From assembly GCF_009828095.1 (NCBI RefSeq), contig NZ_WTYP01000002.1:191001-255000 (forward strand): 64,000 nucleotides of DNA, written 5' to 3'. The translations under genes were made by a program, and so were the position numbers. Origin of the DNA: Pontixanthobacter luteolus. Lineage in GTDB: Bacteria; Pseudomonadota; Alphaproteobacteria; Sphingomonadales; Sphingomonadaceae. Every line of letters starts with the position of its first letter. Position 1 is the first letter of the stretch. The notes beneath the pieces were generated by a model that was given only the letters and a program-made list of their open reading frames with translations, was not told the origin of the DNA and ran no database searches. Of the stretch, positions 1 to 7,644 are shown in pieces.

Positions 1-563
1 CCGGGGAAGATTTCTGGGCTGCGCTGTCTTCGCATTGCGGCAACGCCTATCAGGGCGGCCTCGTTAGCGATGACGCGGCCGATGCCGACATGCAGGGCGC
101 AGCCATGATTATGCACGTGCGCGAATGCAGCGAAGACCGGATCGCGGTGCCGTTTCATATCCAGGGTGCCGACGGTAAATGGGACCGGTCGCGCACCTGG
201 GTTTTTACCCGCACGGACAATGGTTACCGTCTGAAGCACGACCACCGGCACGAAGACGGCGAGCCTGATGCTGTGACCATTTATGGCGGCGAGACCGCGG
301 CCGCCGTAGAGGGCGTTGCGCAGGCTTTCCCGGTCGATCAGGAAAGCATCGAGCTGTTCAAACGCGAAGGGCTCGACGTATCGGTCACCAATGTCTGGCG
401 GGTGCGGGTCGATCCGGCCGGCCAAGATGATGCGATCTATGCTTACAAGCTGACTCGCCGGGCTGCGAAAGGCGCGCCGGCTGATCGCGATTTCATGGTC
501 GAATTCGACCTGACCCAGCCAGTCCCCGCGCCGCCGGCACCGTGGGGCTTCGAGGACAGCTGA
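1..563 (+). CDS. C-terminal part of a hypothetical protein, 5' end outside the window
   Basis: The frame is open from base 3, so the gene begins before the window; 186 codons and a TGA stop are visible. I do not recognise the family. The visible part is acidic, soluble and rich in short alternating hydrophobic/polar stretches suggestive of beta strands. A His/Glu-rich patch (KHDHRHEDGE) lies in the middle and a Pro-rich tail (PVPAPPAPWG) at the end. No membrane segment or catalytic motif is seen in this part. An envelope location is only a guess from the neighbouring lipoprotein gene. Confidence 0.75.
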   Translation, partial: GEDFWAALSSHCGNAYQGGLVSDDAADADMQGAAMIMHVRECSEDRIAVPFHIQGADGKWDRSRTWVFTRTDNGYRLKHDHRHEDGEPDAVTIYGGETAAAVEGVAQAFPVDQESIELFKREGLDVSVTNVWRVRVDPAGQDDAIYAYKLTRRAAKGAPADRDFMVEFDLTQPVPAPPAPWGFEDS

Positions 564-568
564 GTACT

Positions 569-584
569 GCTGGCAGCTGCCAGC
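569..584. terminator. 16-bp perfect palindrome between convergent genes
   Basis: GCTGGCAGCTGCCAGC is fully self-complementary and lies 5 bases after the stop of the first gene and 15 bases before the end of the convergent lipoprotein gene. It could fold on either strand, but there is no T-tract and almost no loop, so termination is a weak inference. Confidence 0.3.
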
Positions 585-599
585 CGGTTTGCCTGCGGG

Positions 600-866
600 T
601 TAGCCTGCCGGCGGAACTTCGGCTTCTGGCGCTTCGCTTTCCTGCGCTTTAACCTCGCCGCCGGGGACCATGGTCATTTCGGTTTCCGGAATGTCCACCT
701 CGACCGCAGCCGGATCCTGTTCCGTGACGATCAGTTCGCCTCCGCTCAGATCTTCCGCATCGGCCTCATAGGTTTTTTCTTCCTGCTCGGCGCAAGCCGC
801 AAGCGCCATCGCGGCAAGTGCGGGAATGGCAGCTTTGGCAAGGCGGGAAAATGTGACGGTGTTCAT
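600..866 (-). CDS. Small acidic lipoprotein
   Basis: 88 residues. The ATG at 866 is preceded by the Shine-Dalgarno sequence AGGAG; a longer upstream reading would lack a signal at its front. Residues 1-24 form a type II signal peptide (Lys/Arg start, Ala-rich core) ending in the lipobox LAAC, with Cys25 as the lipidated residue. The mature part is strongly acidic (repeated E, D, EAPEAE) and low-complexity, with no recognisable domain. It is probably anchored to a membrane on the periplasmic side after processing by Lgt; an lgt gene is present at 51980-52891. Function unknown. Confidence 0.75.
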   Translation of the reverse strand: MNTVTFSRLAKAAIPALAAMALAACAEQEEKTYEADAEDLSGGELIVTEQDPAAVEVDIPETEMTMVPGGEVKAQESEAPEAEVPPAG

Positions 867-969
867 GTGTGTTCTCCTGTCAGAAACGGCTTGGCTTGTG
901 TTTGCGGCCGAGTGTTGCACTGCATATCGGCAGCGGCAAGTGCGGCAATCCCCTACTCTCTCTTGGCCC

Positions 970-1464
970 TTACTGGCCCCAGCCAAGGCTGCTCTTGATA
1001 CTAGCGACGGTCTCAGCGTCCATCTGCCCGAACAGCGCCGCGGTCGTGCGGTGCCCATGGGCAATTCCGCGATCATCATAATAGGCCCAGTCGCTAACAT
1101 CGGAGAGGTTCACCCGCACCGTATCGCCCAGCGCGAACTTCTCGTTATAGGGATTGTTCGACAGCGTACCGACCAGCACATCGCCTTCGCGGCGGACATT
1201 CTCGACCCAGATATGCTCCCACCCTTCGAGCGGGAATTTGAACACGATATACTCATAACCGGCGGGCGGATTTTCCAGCACGGCGAGCCATTCGGGCAAG
1301 GTCGCCTGCGCCTCCGCAATCGCGGCGTTCATCACCGGATCGCTTTCCTCCACCATTTCCATCGGATCGGCGTCTTCGTTTTGCGCCAATGCCGGGGACA
1401 GTGGCAGCGCCATGGAAAGGGCGAGCGCCGGCACAAGCGCGGCAATTTTGCTGAGGCTTTTCAT
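970..1464 (-). CDS. DUF2314 family secreted protein
   Basis: 164 residues from the ATG at 1464. The in-frame extension upstream is rejected because residues 1-27 from this ATG form a clean Sec signal peptide ending at ALA-Q. The rest fits DUF2314: MNAAIAEAQATLPEWLA, then a VFKFPLEGWEHIWVE segment, then GTLSNNP. The family has no established activity. It lies upstream of the small lipoprotein gene on the same strand, 103 bases away, so the two may or may not be co-transcribed. Function is not assigned. Confidence 0.8.
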   Translation of the reverse strand: MKSLSKIAALVPALALSMALPLSPALAQNEDADPMEMVEESDPVMNAAIAEAQATLPEWLAVLENPPAGYEYIVFKFPLEGWEHIWVENVRREGDVLVGTLSNNPYNEKFALGDTVRVNLSDVSDWAYYDDRGIAHGHRTTAALFGQMDAETVASIKSSLGWGQ

Positions 1465-1587
1465 GACGCGAAGACTAGCAGCGCCAAACCGGTTGGCAAG
1501 ATGGCGGAGCAGAGTGCGGACGAACATAGCGGCGGCGTGCCCTGATGCCTGAAGGCCGGTGCCTGAAGGCCAATAGCTGAATACAAT

Positions 1588-1872
1588 TCAGTAAGTCAGC
1601 ACGGCGATGAACACACCAACGCAAAGCTGCACCGCCGCGGCCATGTGAAGCTGATGGCTGAACGGCTGTTTTCGTGTCTTGTGCCGGAACAGCGCACGCG
1701 CAGCATAAGCGGCTGGCGTGCCGCCCATCCCGGCTAGGATAAGCAATTCCGCCTCCGGTGTCCGCCGCCACCCATGTTCAGCGCGCATCTTGTCGAAACC
1801 GAAAACCAGAAAGGTGATGAGGTTGATGAGAATAAGGTAGTAGATGACGATTTCGGCGATAATCAGGGTCAT
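1588..1872 (-). CDS. DUF1294 family membrane protein
   Basis: 94 residues, close to the usual family length. The order of elements matches DUF1294: an N-terminal membrane helix (residues about 4-24), the FDKMRAEHGWRRTPE motif, a LLILAGMGGTPAAYAAR helix, the RHKTRKQPF motif, then a C-terminal helix. Members are small inner-membrane proteins of unknown role, sometimes fused to cold-shock domains; no such fusion is seen here. It is transcribed away from the AT-rich island that starts just upstream. Confidence 0.85.
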   Translation of the reverse strand: MTLIIAEIVIYYLILINLITFLVFGFDKMRAEHGWRRTPEAELLILAGMGGTPAAYAARALFRHKTRKQPFSHQLHMAAAVQLCVGVFIAVLTY

Positions 1873-2034
1873 GGTGTCATTTTTCAGTGCAGCGTCGCTC
1901 GCTGGGAATATTGCAAACAGAATAAGCGAATATTCTGGGCACCGTAAGAACTAAACGATTGGTAAAATCGGTTTCGTTATTGCACTTGGATTGTTTGATC
2001 GTATTGTCGCTACCGATCAAAGAGGGAACACTGG

Positions 2035-3354
2035 ATGAGCGAACTGCCGCAGAGCGTAACGAGCGGGGATCGTGCGCGATTATTTCCCATACTTTCGGAT
2101 CGGTCGATCGAAGGGAGGACGCTTTCGATTTTTCTTGCCACGCTAACTTCGGTTCGTCCGTTTGCAGAACGATTGCTCGGTCAAATTGGTCGCCGGGTCG
2201 GCGTAAATGCGAAAATACACGCGTTTACCGAAGTGCGATTCAAGAACCTCGATGAAGGTTCGCACGATCGGCCGGATGGACTTCTGATTCTCAATACCGG
2301 TCGCAAACAATGGACCGCTTTGGTGGAGGCGAAGGTTCGCAAAAATCATATCGAAAGTGATCAACTCAATCGGTATCTCAAGATCGCAAAAGCGAACAAG
2401 ATCGACGCTGTAATCACCATTTCAAACCAGTTTTCGCTGGCACCACATCACCATCCCGTTTCGATATCCACGCCGAAAAATGTCGAACTCTTTCATATGT
2501 CGTGGATGCGTGTGCTGACCGAGGCATTCCTACTATTGAACGAGGGAGTAGAAGACGAGGAGCAAGCGTTCATTCTGAACGAATTCAAGCGCTTCATCTC
2601 CCATGACAGTGCTGGCGTAGAGAGCTTTACGCAGATGCCGCCATCGTGGTCGAACGTTGCCGATACGATCCAAGCTAATGGAAACGTACTTGCTGGCCCT
2701 GCGAAAGAAGTTGTGCAAGCTTGGCATCAAGAGAGCCAAGACTTGAGCCTGATTTTTTCAAGGCAAATTGATGCAGGCGTAATCCAGAAGCTAAGCCGTG
2801 CTCAGATCAATAATCCGAGTGCCAGAGTGGCTGATGATGTCGAAGAGTTACGGACTCTGAACACCCTCTCTCTTGAATTGATTGTTCCCGATTCTGCTGC
2901 GCCGGTCAAAGTGTGTGCTGATTTCGGACGTCGAACCATTTCAATCAGTATGACTTTGGCAGCACCTGGAGACAAAAAGCGGAATGCGGCCAGAGTAAAT
3001 TGGCTGCTACGTCAATTGCCAAAGGAGGACAGCGCCGGGCTCCATGTCAGGGTGCAATGGCCTGCTACTTCGCCGTGGACACAGATGCCTTTGTCTGAAG
3101 CCGCGGAGAACAGCGAACCTTTATATGCTGAGAAGGGGAACATGGTTGCGGTGGGCTTCGAAATCGTGCGGTTGATTGATATGGGAAACCGATTTGGACA
3201 GCGCCAAACGTTCATCAAAGAGCTGGAGGATGCTGTTCCCGATTTTTGGGTGCGTGTAGGACAAAACCTTCAACCGTGGATCAAGCCTGCACCACGGATT
3301 CGGGAAGAAAGGTCGGAGCCAGAAGCAGTTAGCCCGTCTGCCTTGTCAGATTGA
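2035..3354 (+). CDS. Uncharacterised PD-(D/E)XK nuclease-like protein with RecB-type QxxxY motif
   Basis: 439 residues from an ATG preceded by AGAGGGA. The N-terminal third has the elements of a PD-(D/E)XK nuclease in order: Glu66 (TEVRF), Asp81 (RPDG), Glu98-x-Lys100 (LVEAK), and Gln110 to Tyr114 (QLNRY), which resembles the QxxxY motif of RecB/Cas4-type nucleases. Residues 150-439 show no domain I can name. The gene is AT-rich: the two lines I counted (2341-2460) are 42% GC, against 60% in a gyrB line. This suggests horizontal acquisition. A role in genome defence or DNA processing is plausible but unproven. No partner gene (methylase, helicase, toxin) accompanies it. Confidence 0.7.
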   Translation: MSELPQSVTSGDRARLFPILSDRSIEGRTLSIFLATLTSVRPFAERLLGQIGRRVGVNAKIHAFTEVRFKNLDEGSHDRPDGLLILNTGRKQWTALVEAKVRKNHIESDQLNRYLKIAKANKIDAVITISNQFSLAPHHHPVSISTPKNVELFHMSWMRVLTEAFLLLNEGVEDEEQAFILNEFKRFISHDSAGVESFTQMPPSWSNVADTIQANGNVLAGPAKEVVQAWHQESQDLSLIFSRQIDAGVIQKLSRAQINNPSARVADDVEELRTLNTLSLELIVPDSAAPVKVCADFGRRTISISMTLAAPGDKKRNAARVNWLLRQLPKEDSAGLHVRVQWPATSPWTQMPLSEAAENSEPLYAEKGNMVAVGFEIVRLIDMGNRFGQRQTFIKELEDAVPDFWVRVGQNLQPWIKPAPRIREERSEPEAVSPSALSD

Positions 3355-3387
3355 AAAACTTAAAGCGTAGATGCTTGTCATATCTGT

Positions 3388-3419
3388 AGCTTGCGGTTTG
3401 CCGGGGCCAACCGCAAGCT
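3388..3419. terminator. Bidirectional terminator-like hairpin
   Basis: An 11-bp perfect stem (AGCTTGCGGTT and its complement) with a 10-base loop sits between the convergent nuclease gene and nrdB. Neither side has a T-tract, so it may act as a transcript-end or stabilising structure rather than a classical intrinsic terminator. Confidence 0.55.
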
Positions 3420-3441
3420 CCCAGTTAAGAACCAGCCCAGT

Positions 3442-4503
3442 TTACTCCGCCGCGACAGTCCCTTCACCATTATCTTCGAACAGGCCCGGGCCGTTGTCTT
3501 CGGCTTCTTCCTCGTTCGCGGCCTTGGCTTTTTTGCGGTTGTCGAAGCTGGACCAGACATCCTGCCAATTGCCCTTTGTCGCGCCCTTTGAGTATTCGGT
3601 TGCGCGGGTTTCGAAGAAGTTAGCGTGCTCCACACCGTTGAGCAGCGGGGCGAGCCATGGCAGCGGGTGGTCTTCCACCATGTAGATCGGCTGGAAGCCC
3701 AGCTGGCCCAGTCGCCAGTCCGCGATGTAGCGGATGTACTTCTTGATTTCTTTCGGCGTCATGCCCGGAACCGGACCGTCTTCAAAAGCAAGGTCGATGA
3801 ATGCGTCTTCCAGGCGAACGGTTTTCTGGCAGGCATCGATGATGTCTTCCTTCACCGCCTTCGTCAGGCAATCGCGTTCGTTGCAGAATGCGTGGAATAG
3901 GCGGGTGATACCTTCGCAGTGCAAGCTTTCATCGCGAACCGACCAGCTGACGATCTGCCCCATGCCCTTCATCTTGTTGAAGCGCGGGAAGTTCATCAGC
4001 ATGGCGAACGACGCGAACAGCTGCAGCCCTTCGGTAAAGCCGCCGAACATCGCCAGCGTGCGGGCGATATCCTCGTCGCTGTCGACGCCGAATTCCTGCA
4101 GGTAATCGTGCTTGTTCTTCATTTCCTCGTATTCGAGGAACATGCCGTATTCGCTTTCCGGCATCCCGATGGTGTCGAGCAGGTGCGAATAGGCAGCGAT
4201 GTGGACCGTTTCCATGTTGGAAAACGCGGCCAGCATCATCTTGACTTCGGTAGGCTTGAACACACGGCCATATTTTTCGTGGTAGCAATCCTGCACCTCG
4301 ACGTCGGCCTGGGTGAAGAAACGGAAGATCTGCGTCAGCAGGTTCCGTTCGTGATTGCTCAGGTTCTGCGCCCAGTCACGGCAGTCTTCACCCAGAGGAA
4401 CCTCTTCCGGCATCCAGTGGATTTGCTGCTGGCGTTTCCAGAAATCATAGGCCCACGGATACTCGAACGGCTTGTAGGTCTTTCTGGCTTCGGTCAACGA
4501 CAT
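3442..4503 (-). CDS. nrdB: Ribonucleoside-diphosphate reductase class Ia, beta subunit
   Basis: 353 residues. This is the radical-generating subunit that, with NrdA, makes deoxyribonucleotides in the cytoplasm. All diiron ligands are present: Asp67, Glu98, His101, Glu158, Glu192 and His195. The tyrosyl-radical residue is Tyr105 (ETVHIAAY). The C-terminus is acidic and Pro/Gly-rich, as expected for the tail that docks onto NrdA. The ATG at 4503 has GGAG upstream. The partner nrdA lies 4.2 kb away on the same strand, with several unrelated genes between, so the usual nrdAB operon is split. I saw no NrdR-like box directly upstream of nrdB. Confidence 0.96.
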   Translation of the reverse strand: MSLTEARKTYKPFEYPWAYDFWKRQQQIHWMPEEVPLGEDCRDWAQNLSNHERNLLTQIFRFFTQADVEVQDCYHEKYGRVFKPTEVKMMLAAFSNMETVHIAAYSHLLDTIGMPESEYGMFLEYEEMKNKHDYLQEFGVDSDEDIARTLAMFGGFTEGLQLFASFAMLMNFPRFNKMKGMGQIVSWSVRDESLHCEGITRLFHAFCNERDCLTKAVKEDIIDACQKTVRLEDAFIDLAFEDGPVPGMTPKEIKKYIRYIADWRLGQLGFQPIYMVEDHPLPWLAPLLNGVEHANFFETRATEYSKGATKGNWQDVWSSFDNRKKAKAANEEEAEDNGPGLFEDNGEGTVAAE

Positions 4504-4693
4504 CTTGTGGCTCCATCGGGCTGTGAACAGCTACCTGTTGTAGGTTGATTGTGTTGTACAGAATCAGAAACGGGAATCGAGAGCAAGTGCAAAGATTGCA
4601 CGTGGATAAATTACCCGAAATTCTGCTTGCACCATGGCTATGCGGCGCAAGTCCATGAGTCGCCCGCCTGCATTGTGTTCCAACAAAAATTTC

Positions 4694-4719
4694 GGAACCG
4701 CGCGGCGGCTTTCTCCATT
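4694..4719 (+). promoter_or_regulatory. Possible EcfG-type general-stress promoter (one mismatch)
   Basis: GGAAC at 4694-4698, a 17-base spacer, then CATT at 4716-4719, about 30 bases before the small gene at 4750. The alphaproteobacterial EcfG consensus is GGAAC-N16/17-CGTT, so the -10 element differs in one base. Its position and the nearby perfect site at 5636 make it worth listing. Confidence 0.4.
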
Positions 4720-4749
4720 GATTATGTAACGATCAAACGGAGACATTCA

Positions 4750-4995
4750 ATGGCAAGTGCCGACAGCAACACCGCACCCCGAAACCGCAACGATGAAGGT
4801 GGCACGGGCGCAGACACTCAGATGGGCTATGGCAATTCGCGCAATCAGGACGGCCAGATGGAACAGGACATCGCGCTGTCGCAAGTCCCCCCGATGCAGG
4901 GTGACCAGCATATTGTGGGCGAAACATCTGATCGGCCCGACCTTAGCGTGAAGGCAGCGGCGAACAGACCACTATACGAGGGCGATCGCGGCTGA
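4750..4995 (+). CDS. Small hydrophilic hypothetical protein
   Basis: 81 residues from an ATG preceded by CGGAGA. The protein is rich in Asn, Asp, Gln, Gly and Arg, with no signal peptide, membrane helix or Cys, so it is probably cytoplasmic and largely disordered. An in-frame extension to 4549 is possible but lacks a ribosome binding site. A near-consensus EcfG promoter lies upstream and a strong intrinsic terminator follows, so it looks like a monocistronic, possibly stress-induced gene. No family recognised. Confidence 0.65.
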   Translation: MASADSNTAPRNRNDEGGTGADTQMGYGNSRNQDGQMEQDIALSQVPPMQGDQHIVGETSDRPDLSVKAAANRPLYEGDRG

Positions 4996-5035
4996 GGCCG
5001 TTTTCCCCTTTCGCGGGCTCAGTTCCGCACCCTGG

Positions 5036-5074
5036 GCGCCTCCTCCCTTACGGGACGGAGGCGCTTTTTGTTTT
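5036..5074 (+). terminator. Intrinsic terminator
   Basis: Stem GCGCCTCC/GGAGGCGC, extended by TCCC/GGGA around a TTAC loop, followed by TTTTTGTTTT. It lies 40 bases after the small gene ending at 4995. Confidence 0.85.
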
Positions 5075-5096
5075 CGGGTCGGCCTGGCCGGGCGGA

Positions 5097-5492
5097 TTAC
5101 TTCCAGAACCAGCGGTTCTTCGCGCCGCGCCGCTTCCGGTCGCTCCACATGCGGATATACATCCACAGGCCCGAGACGGTGAAGAACATCAGCGCCAGAC
5201 CGGATAGCATGACGATAATCTCGCCCCAGATACCCCCTTCGCTGCCCGAGTGCAGATGGTGGAAAAGCCCGAGATAGGGGCGCAGCGGGTTGTCAGTTTC
5301 CACGCTCGGCGGGCGGCAGCGCCATCCCTCCGGACATTCGAAGCCGGGTGGCGGCGCAGCAGCGGCCACCGCCTCTGCAGTGGGTTCGCCCGATGGCCAC
5401 CAGACCGCAGCGTAATGAAGCAGGCCGGTGACCGCGACCCAGATCATGATCACGCCAAAAAAGACCGACAACCAGCGATGCCACTTGCGCAT
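5097..5492 (-). CDS. PepSY-associated membrane protein
   Basis: 131 residues from an ATG with GGGAG upstream; a longer in-frame reading to 5585 has no ribosome binding site. Residues 1-30 (MRKWHRWLSVFFG...) form the RKWHRW-type N-terminal helix typical of PepSY-TM proteins. A periplasmic loop with a PPPGFECPEGWRC stretch follows, then FHHLHSG, and a second helix near residues 90-115, ending in basic residues. Such proteins often accompany TonB receptors and iron uptake. A Fur-like inverted repeat lies upstream of the start. The lack of a full PepSY domain makes this a short, two-helix version. Confidence 0.75.
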   Translation of the reverse strand: MRKWHRWLSVFFGVIMIWVAVTGLLHYAAVWWPSGEPTAEAVAAAAPPPGFECPEGWRCRPPSVETDNPLRPYLGLFHHLHSGSEGGIWGEIIVMLSGLALMFFTVSGLWMYIRMWSDRKRRGAKNRWFWK

Positions 5493-5520
5493 AGAAACTC
5501 CCGAATCCCTGTTGGTTAAA

Positions 5521-5535
5521 TGCAATTGGTTCGCA
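5521..5535 (-). promoter_or_regulatory. Possible Fur-like operator
   Basis: TGCAATTGGTTCGCA is an imperfect inverted repeat (5 of 7 arm positions pair) about 30 bases upstream of the PepSY gene start. Iron-dependent control of PepSY genes is common, but the match is weak. Confidence 0.25.
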
Positions 5536-5635
5536 TTAACAACAACGGTTGAGGGCGCAAGCGCAAAACTGTCGCGAAATGTCACGTGTTTCGGCGATCC
5601 GGCGAATGAGGCGTTCTGTGGCTGCGGTGAGCCGA

Positions 5636-5660
5636 GGAACGAAGCCGCGAGCAGCCCGTT
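5636..5660 (+). promoter_or_regulatory. EcfG-type general-stress promoter
   Basis: A perfect GGAAC (5636-5640), 16-base spacer and CGTT (5657-5660), placed 36 bases before the DUF2171 start codon. This is the consensus for the alphaproteobacterial general-stress sigma factor EcfG. The spacing leaves a leader of about 30 bases that includes the AAAGGGA ribosome binding site. Confidence 0.75.
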
Positions 5661-5696
5661 AGTATAGTATAAGTAAATGAAAACGAAAGGGAATTC

Positions 5697-5939
5697 ATGT
5701 TTGAAAAGCTACGGATCAAGGAACATATGGAAGTCGCAAATTCGGAAGGACTGCATGTCGGCACGGTCGACGCGGTACAGGACGATGCGATCAAGCTGAC
5801 CAAATCGGACAGCGGCGATCAAATGCACCACTTCCTCTCTCTCGACGATGTCGAGAAGATCGATGACAACCGGATCTACCTGAAGGAAAGCGCACGCATT
5901 CCCGACGGTCTCGGAACACGGGCAACTGAAACCGCATAA
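5697..5939 (+). CDS. DUF2171 family protein
   Basis: 80 residues, the normal family length. The IKEHMEVANSEGLHVGTVDAV start and the IKLTKSDSGDQMHHF segment match DUF2171, a small, probably beta-barrel-like (PRC-like) cytoplasmic protein of unknown function. The ATG is preceded by AAAGGGA. A perfect EcfG promoter lies upstream and a strong intrinsic terminator downstream, so it is a monocistronic gene predicted to be induced in the general stress response. Confidence 0.88.
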   Translation: MFEKLRIKEHMEVANSEGLHVGTVDAVQDDAIKLTKSDSGDQMHHFLSLDDVEKIDDNRIYLKESARIPDGLGTRATETA

Positions 5940-5980
5940 TTGCGGGATGACAAGCCGCCGGTAACGGCAGGCTGATCAGA

Positions 5981-6028
5981 CCCCGGCGCTTGCTCCCGCA
6001 TCAGCGGTAGAGCGCGCCGGGGTTTTTT
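5981..6028 (+). terminator. Intrinsic terminator of the DUF2171 gene
   Basis: Stem CCCCGGCGC (5981-5989) paired with GCGCCGGGG (6014-6022), followed by six T. The 24-base loop contains a sequence resembling a tRNA D-arm, but no complete tRNA can be built. Confidence 0.8.
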
Positions 6029-6055
6029 GTGCTCTGCGCCGGTGCACAGCCCCGG

Positions 6056-6226
6056 TCAGGTGAGCTTGTCGTAAAGCATATTACCGACATAGGCGGCCAG
6101 TCCGAACGCCGCGACCGCGAACCCGCGGCCGATATCGCGCCGCTTGCTGCCAACGCCGCCCCAGAACACGTATCCCAATATCAGCAAGACCAGCAGAGAC
6201 GCGGCAAGAAAGACCAGTTCAGCCAC
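6056..6226 (-). CDS. Small membrane protein (56 residues) coupled to the GntP-family permease
   Basis: GTG start at 6226, five bases after the stop of the GntP-family gene, so translation is probably coupled. The protein begins VAELVFLAASLLVLLILGY, a clear membrane helix. A basic loop (GGVGSKRRDIGRG) and a second helix (FAVAAFGLAAYVGNML) follow, ending DKLT. There is no strong Shine-Dalgarno of its own. Two helices with a positive loop suggest an inner-membrane hairpin with the loop in the cytoplasm. It may assist the permease, but this is inferred only from its position. Confidence 0.6.
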   Translation of the reverse strand: MAELVFLAASLLVLLILGYVFWGGVGSKRRDIGRGFAVAAFGLAAYVGNMLYDKLT

Positions 6227-6231
6227 CGAAG

Positions 6232-7590
6232 TCAGACCATCATCGCCAGTGCAGTGGTCAGCAAGGTCGCGACTACCGGGACAATCACCGTCACCACACC
6301 AACATCTTTATAGGCCTGTTTGTGCGTAAGCTGCGTAATCGTGAGCATGGCGATAACCGCGCCGCAGTGCGGCAGGGAGTCGAACCCGCCGCTTGCCATG
6401 GCAACCAGGCGGTGGAGGATTTCCGGTGGCACACCCATGGCCAGATAGGAATCGGCCATTGTCGCCATGAATATCTGCAACCCGCCCGACGAAGAACCGG
6501 TGATGCCCGATACCGTGCTAGCCGCAGCAAACATGGAAACCAGCGGCGGTACATCCAGCCCTACTACGGCTTGGGTAAAACTGGCGAACCCGCCCGTCTG
6601 CGCCACCACACCGCCAAAACCGATTACTGCCGATGTCGCCATCAGCGGCATGATCGCGTCCTGCGTGCCCAGCCCCATGCTGTGCAAGGGCGCGCGGCGT
6701 ACTGCCGGGAACAGCACAATCGCAGCGATGCTCGCGAGGATCAGCGCGATGGAAGGCCACAGGATCGGCTGCGAATTGGCGAAGGCGAGCAATTCGCTGC
6801 CACTTCCGATGTCCGCCATGGTCAGCAGCCGCGGCGTCAGGATCGTCCCGATCACCAACGCGAGCGGCAAGATCGCCACCGCCCAGTGAGGCACGTCTTT
6901 CTCGATTGCCGCAAAATCCGGGATAACGTCGCGCGGACCGGGTTCGAACCCCTCGCCGTTGGCGCGGGCCTTCTTCCGCTCGCGTTCCAGATAGAACATG
7001 CCGAGCGCGAACATGACCGCCCCTCCGAACAGTCCGAGCCAGGCGGCGGCGAACAGGTCAGTCCCCAGCTTCAGCGTCGGGATCACGTTATGGATCGATG
7101 GCGTACCGGGCAAAGCGGTAAGCGTGAATGTTCCCGCCCCCAGCGCCAGTGCGCCGCAGAACAGGCGCTTGGGAATGTCCGCCTCTTTCAGCAGTCTCAG
7201 GCCGAGCGGATACATGGCGAAAATCACAACGAACACCACCACCCCGCCATAAGTCAGGAGTGCGCATGCCAGCACGGTGATCCACAGCGCCCGGTGCGCG
7301 CCCAGCCGGCGGACCAGCGCCATCGCGATGCTGGTTGCGGCATGGCTTTCCCCCATGATGCGCCCGAACACGGCCCCTGCAGCAAACAGCATGAAGAACC
7401 GTCCGGCGAAAGTGAACGCGCCCAGATCGCCGAAGGTGTAGGACTGGGTAAGGCTTTCAGCAAACGGCAAACCGTTGGAAACGATCACCAGCAAAGCACA
7501 AAGGACAGATGCGAAAATGATGTTCACGTCTCGCAGTGCGAGAAAAATCAGCAGCCCCATTCCGGCGAGCAGCCCGAGTACCCCAATCAT
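6232..7590 (-). CDS. GntP-family permease
   Basis: 452 residues with about twelve hydrophobic segments spread over the whole length. The features fit the GntP/CitM group: an N-terminal MIGVLGLLAGMGLLIFLALR, LTYGGVVVFVVIFAMYP, TALPGTPSIHNVIPT, and a C-terminal SGGFDSLPHCGAV segment. Such proteins import gluconate or other organic acids with protons across the inner membrane; the substrate here cannot be read from sequence. ATG at 7590 with GAGGA upstream. It lies 54 bases downstream of a small lipoprotein gene and 5 bases upstream of a small membrane protein gene, suggesting a three-gene unit. Confidence 0.88.
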   Translation of the reverse strand: MIGVLGLLAGMGLLIFLALRDVNIIFASVLCALLVIVSNGLPFAESLTQSYTFGDLGAFTFAGRFFMLFAAGAVFGRIMGESHAATSIAMALVRRLGAHRALWITVLACALLTYGGVVVFVVIFAMYPLGLRLLKEADIPKRLFCGALALGAGTFTLTALPGTPSIHNVIPTLKLGTDLFAAAWLGLFGGAVMFALGMFYLERERKKARANGEGFEPGPRDVIPDFAAIEKDVPHWAVAILPLALVIGTILTPRLLTMADIGSGSELLAFANSQPILWPSIALILASIAAIVLFPAVRRAPLHSMGLGTQDAIMPLMATSAVIGFGGVVAQTGGFASFTQAVVGLDVPPLVSMFAAASTVSGITGSSSGGLQIFMATMADSYLAMGVPPEILHRLVAMASGGFDSLPHCGAVIAMLTITQLTHKQAYKDVGVVTVIVPVVATLLTTALAMMV

Positions 7591-7644
7591 TGCGCCTGTC
7601 CTCGTCCCTGCCCGGTCTGGATGCCGGTTTATCTGAGCCTGATG

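Noticed and set aside
2025-2029. GGAAC just before the nuclease start as an EcfG -35 element
   Set aside because: No CGTT follows at 16-17 bases, and the transcript would start inside the gene.
5990-6013. tRNA D-arm-like sequence (CAGCGGTAGAGC) in the loop of the terminator behind DUF2171
   Set aside because: No acceptor stem, anticodon arm or T-arm can be built around it; the flanking bases form a better intrinsic terminator.
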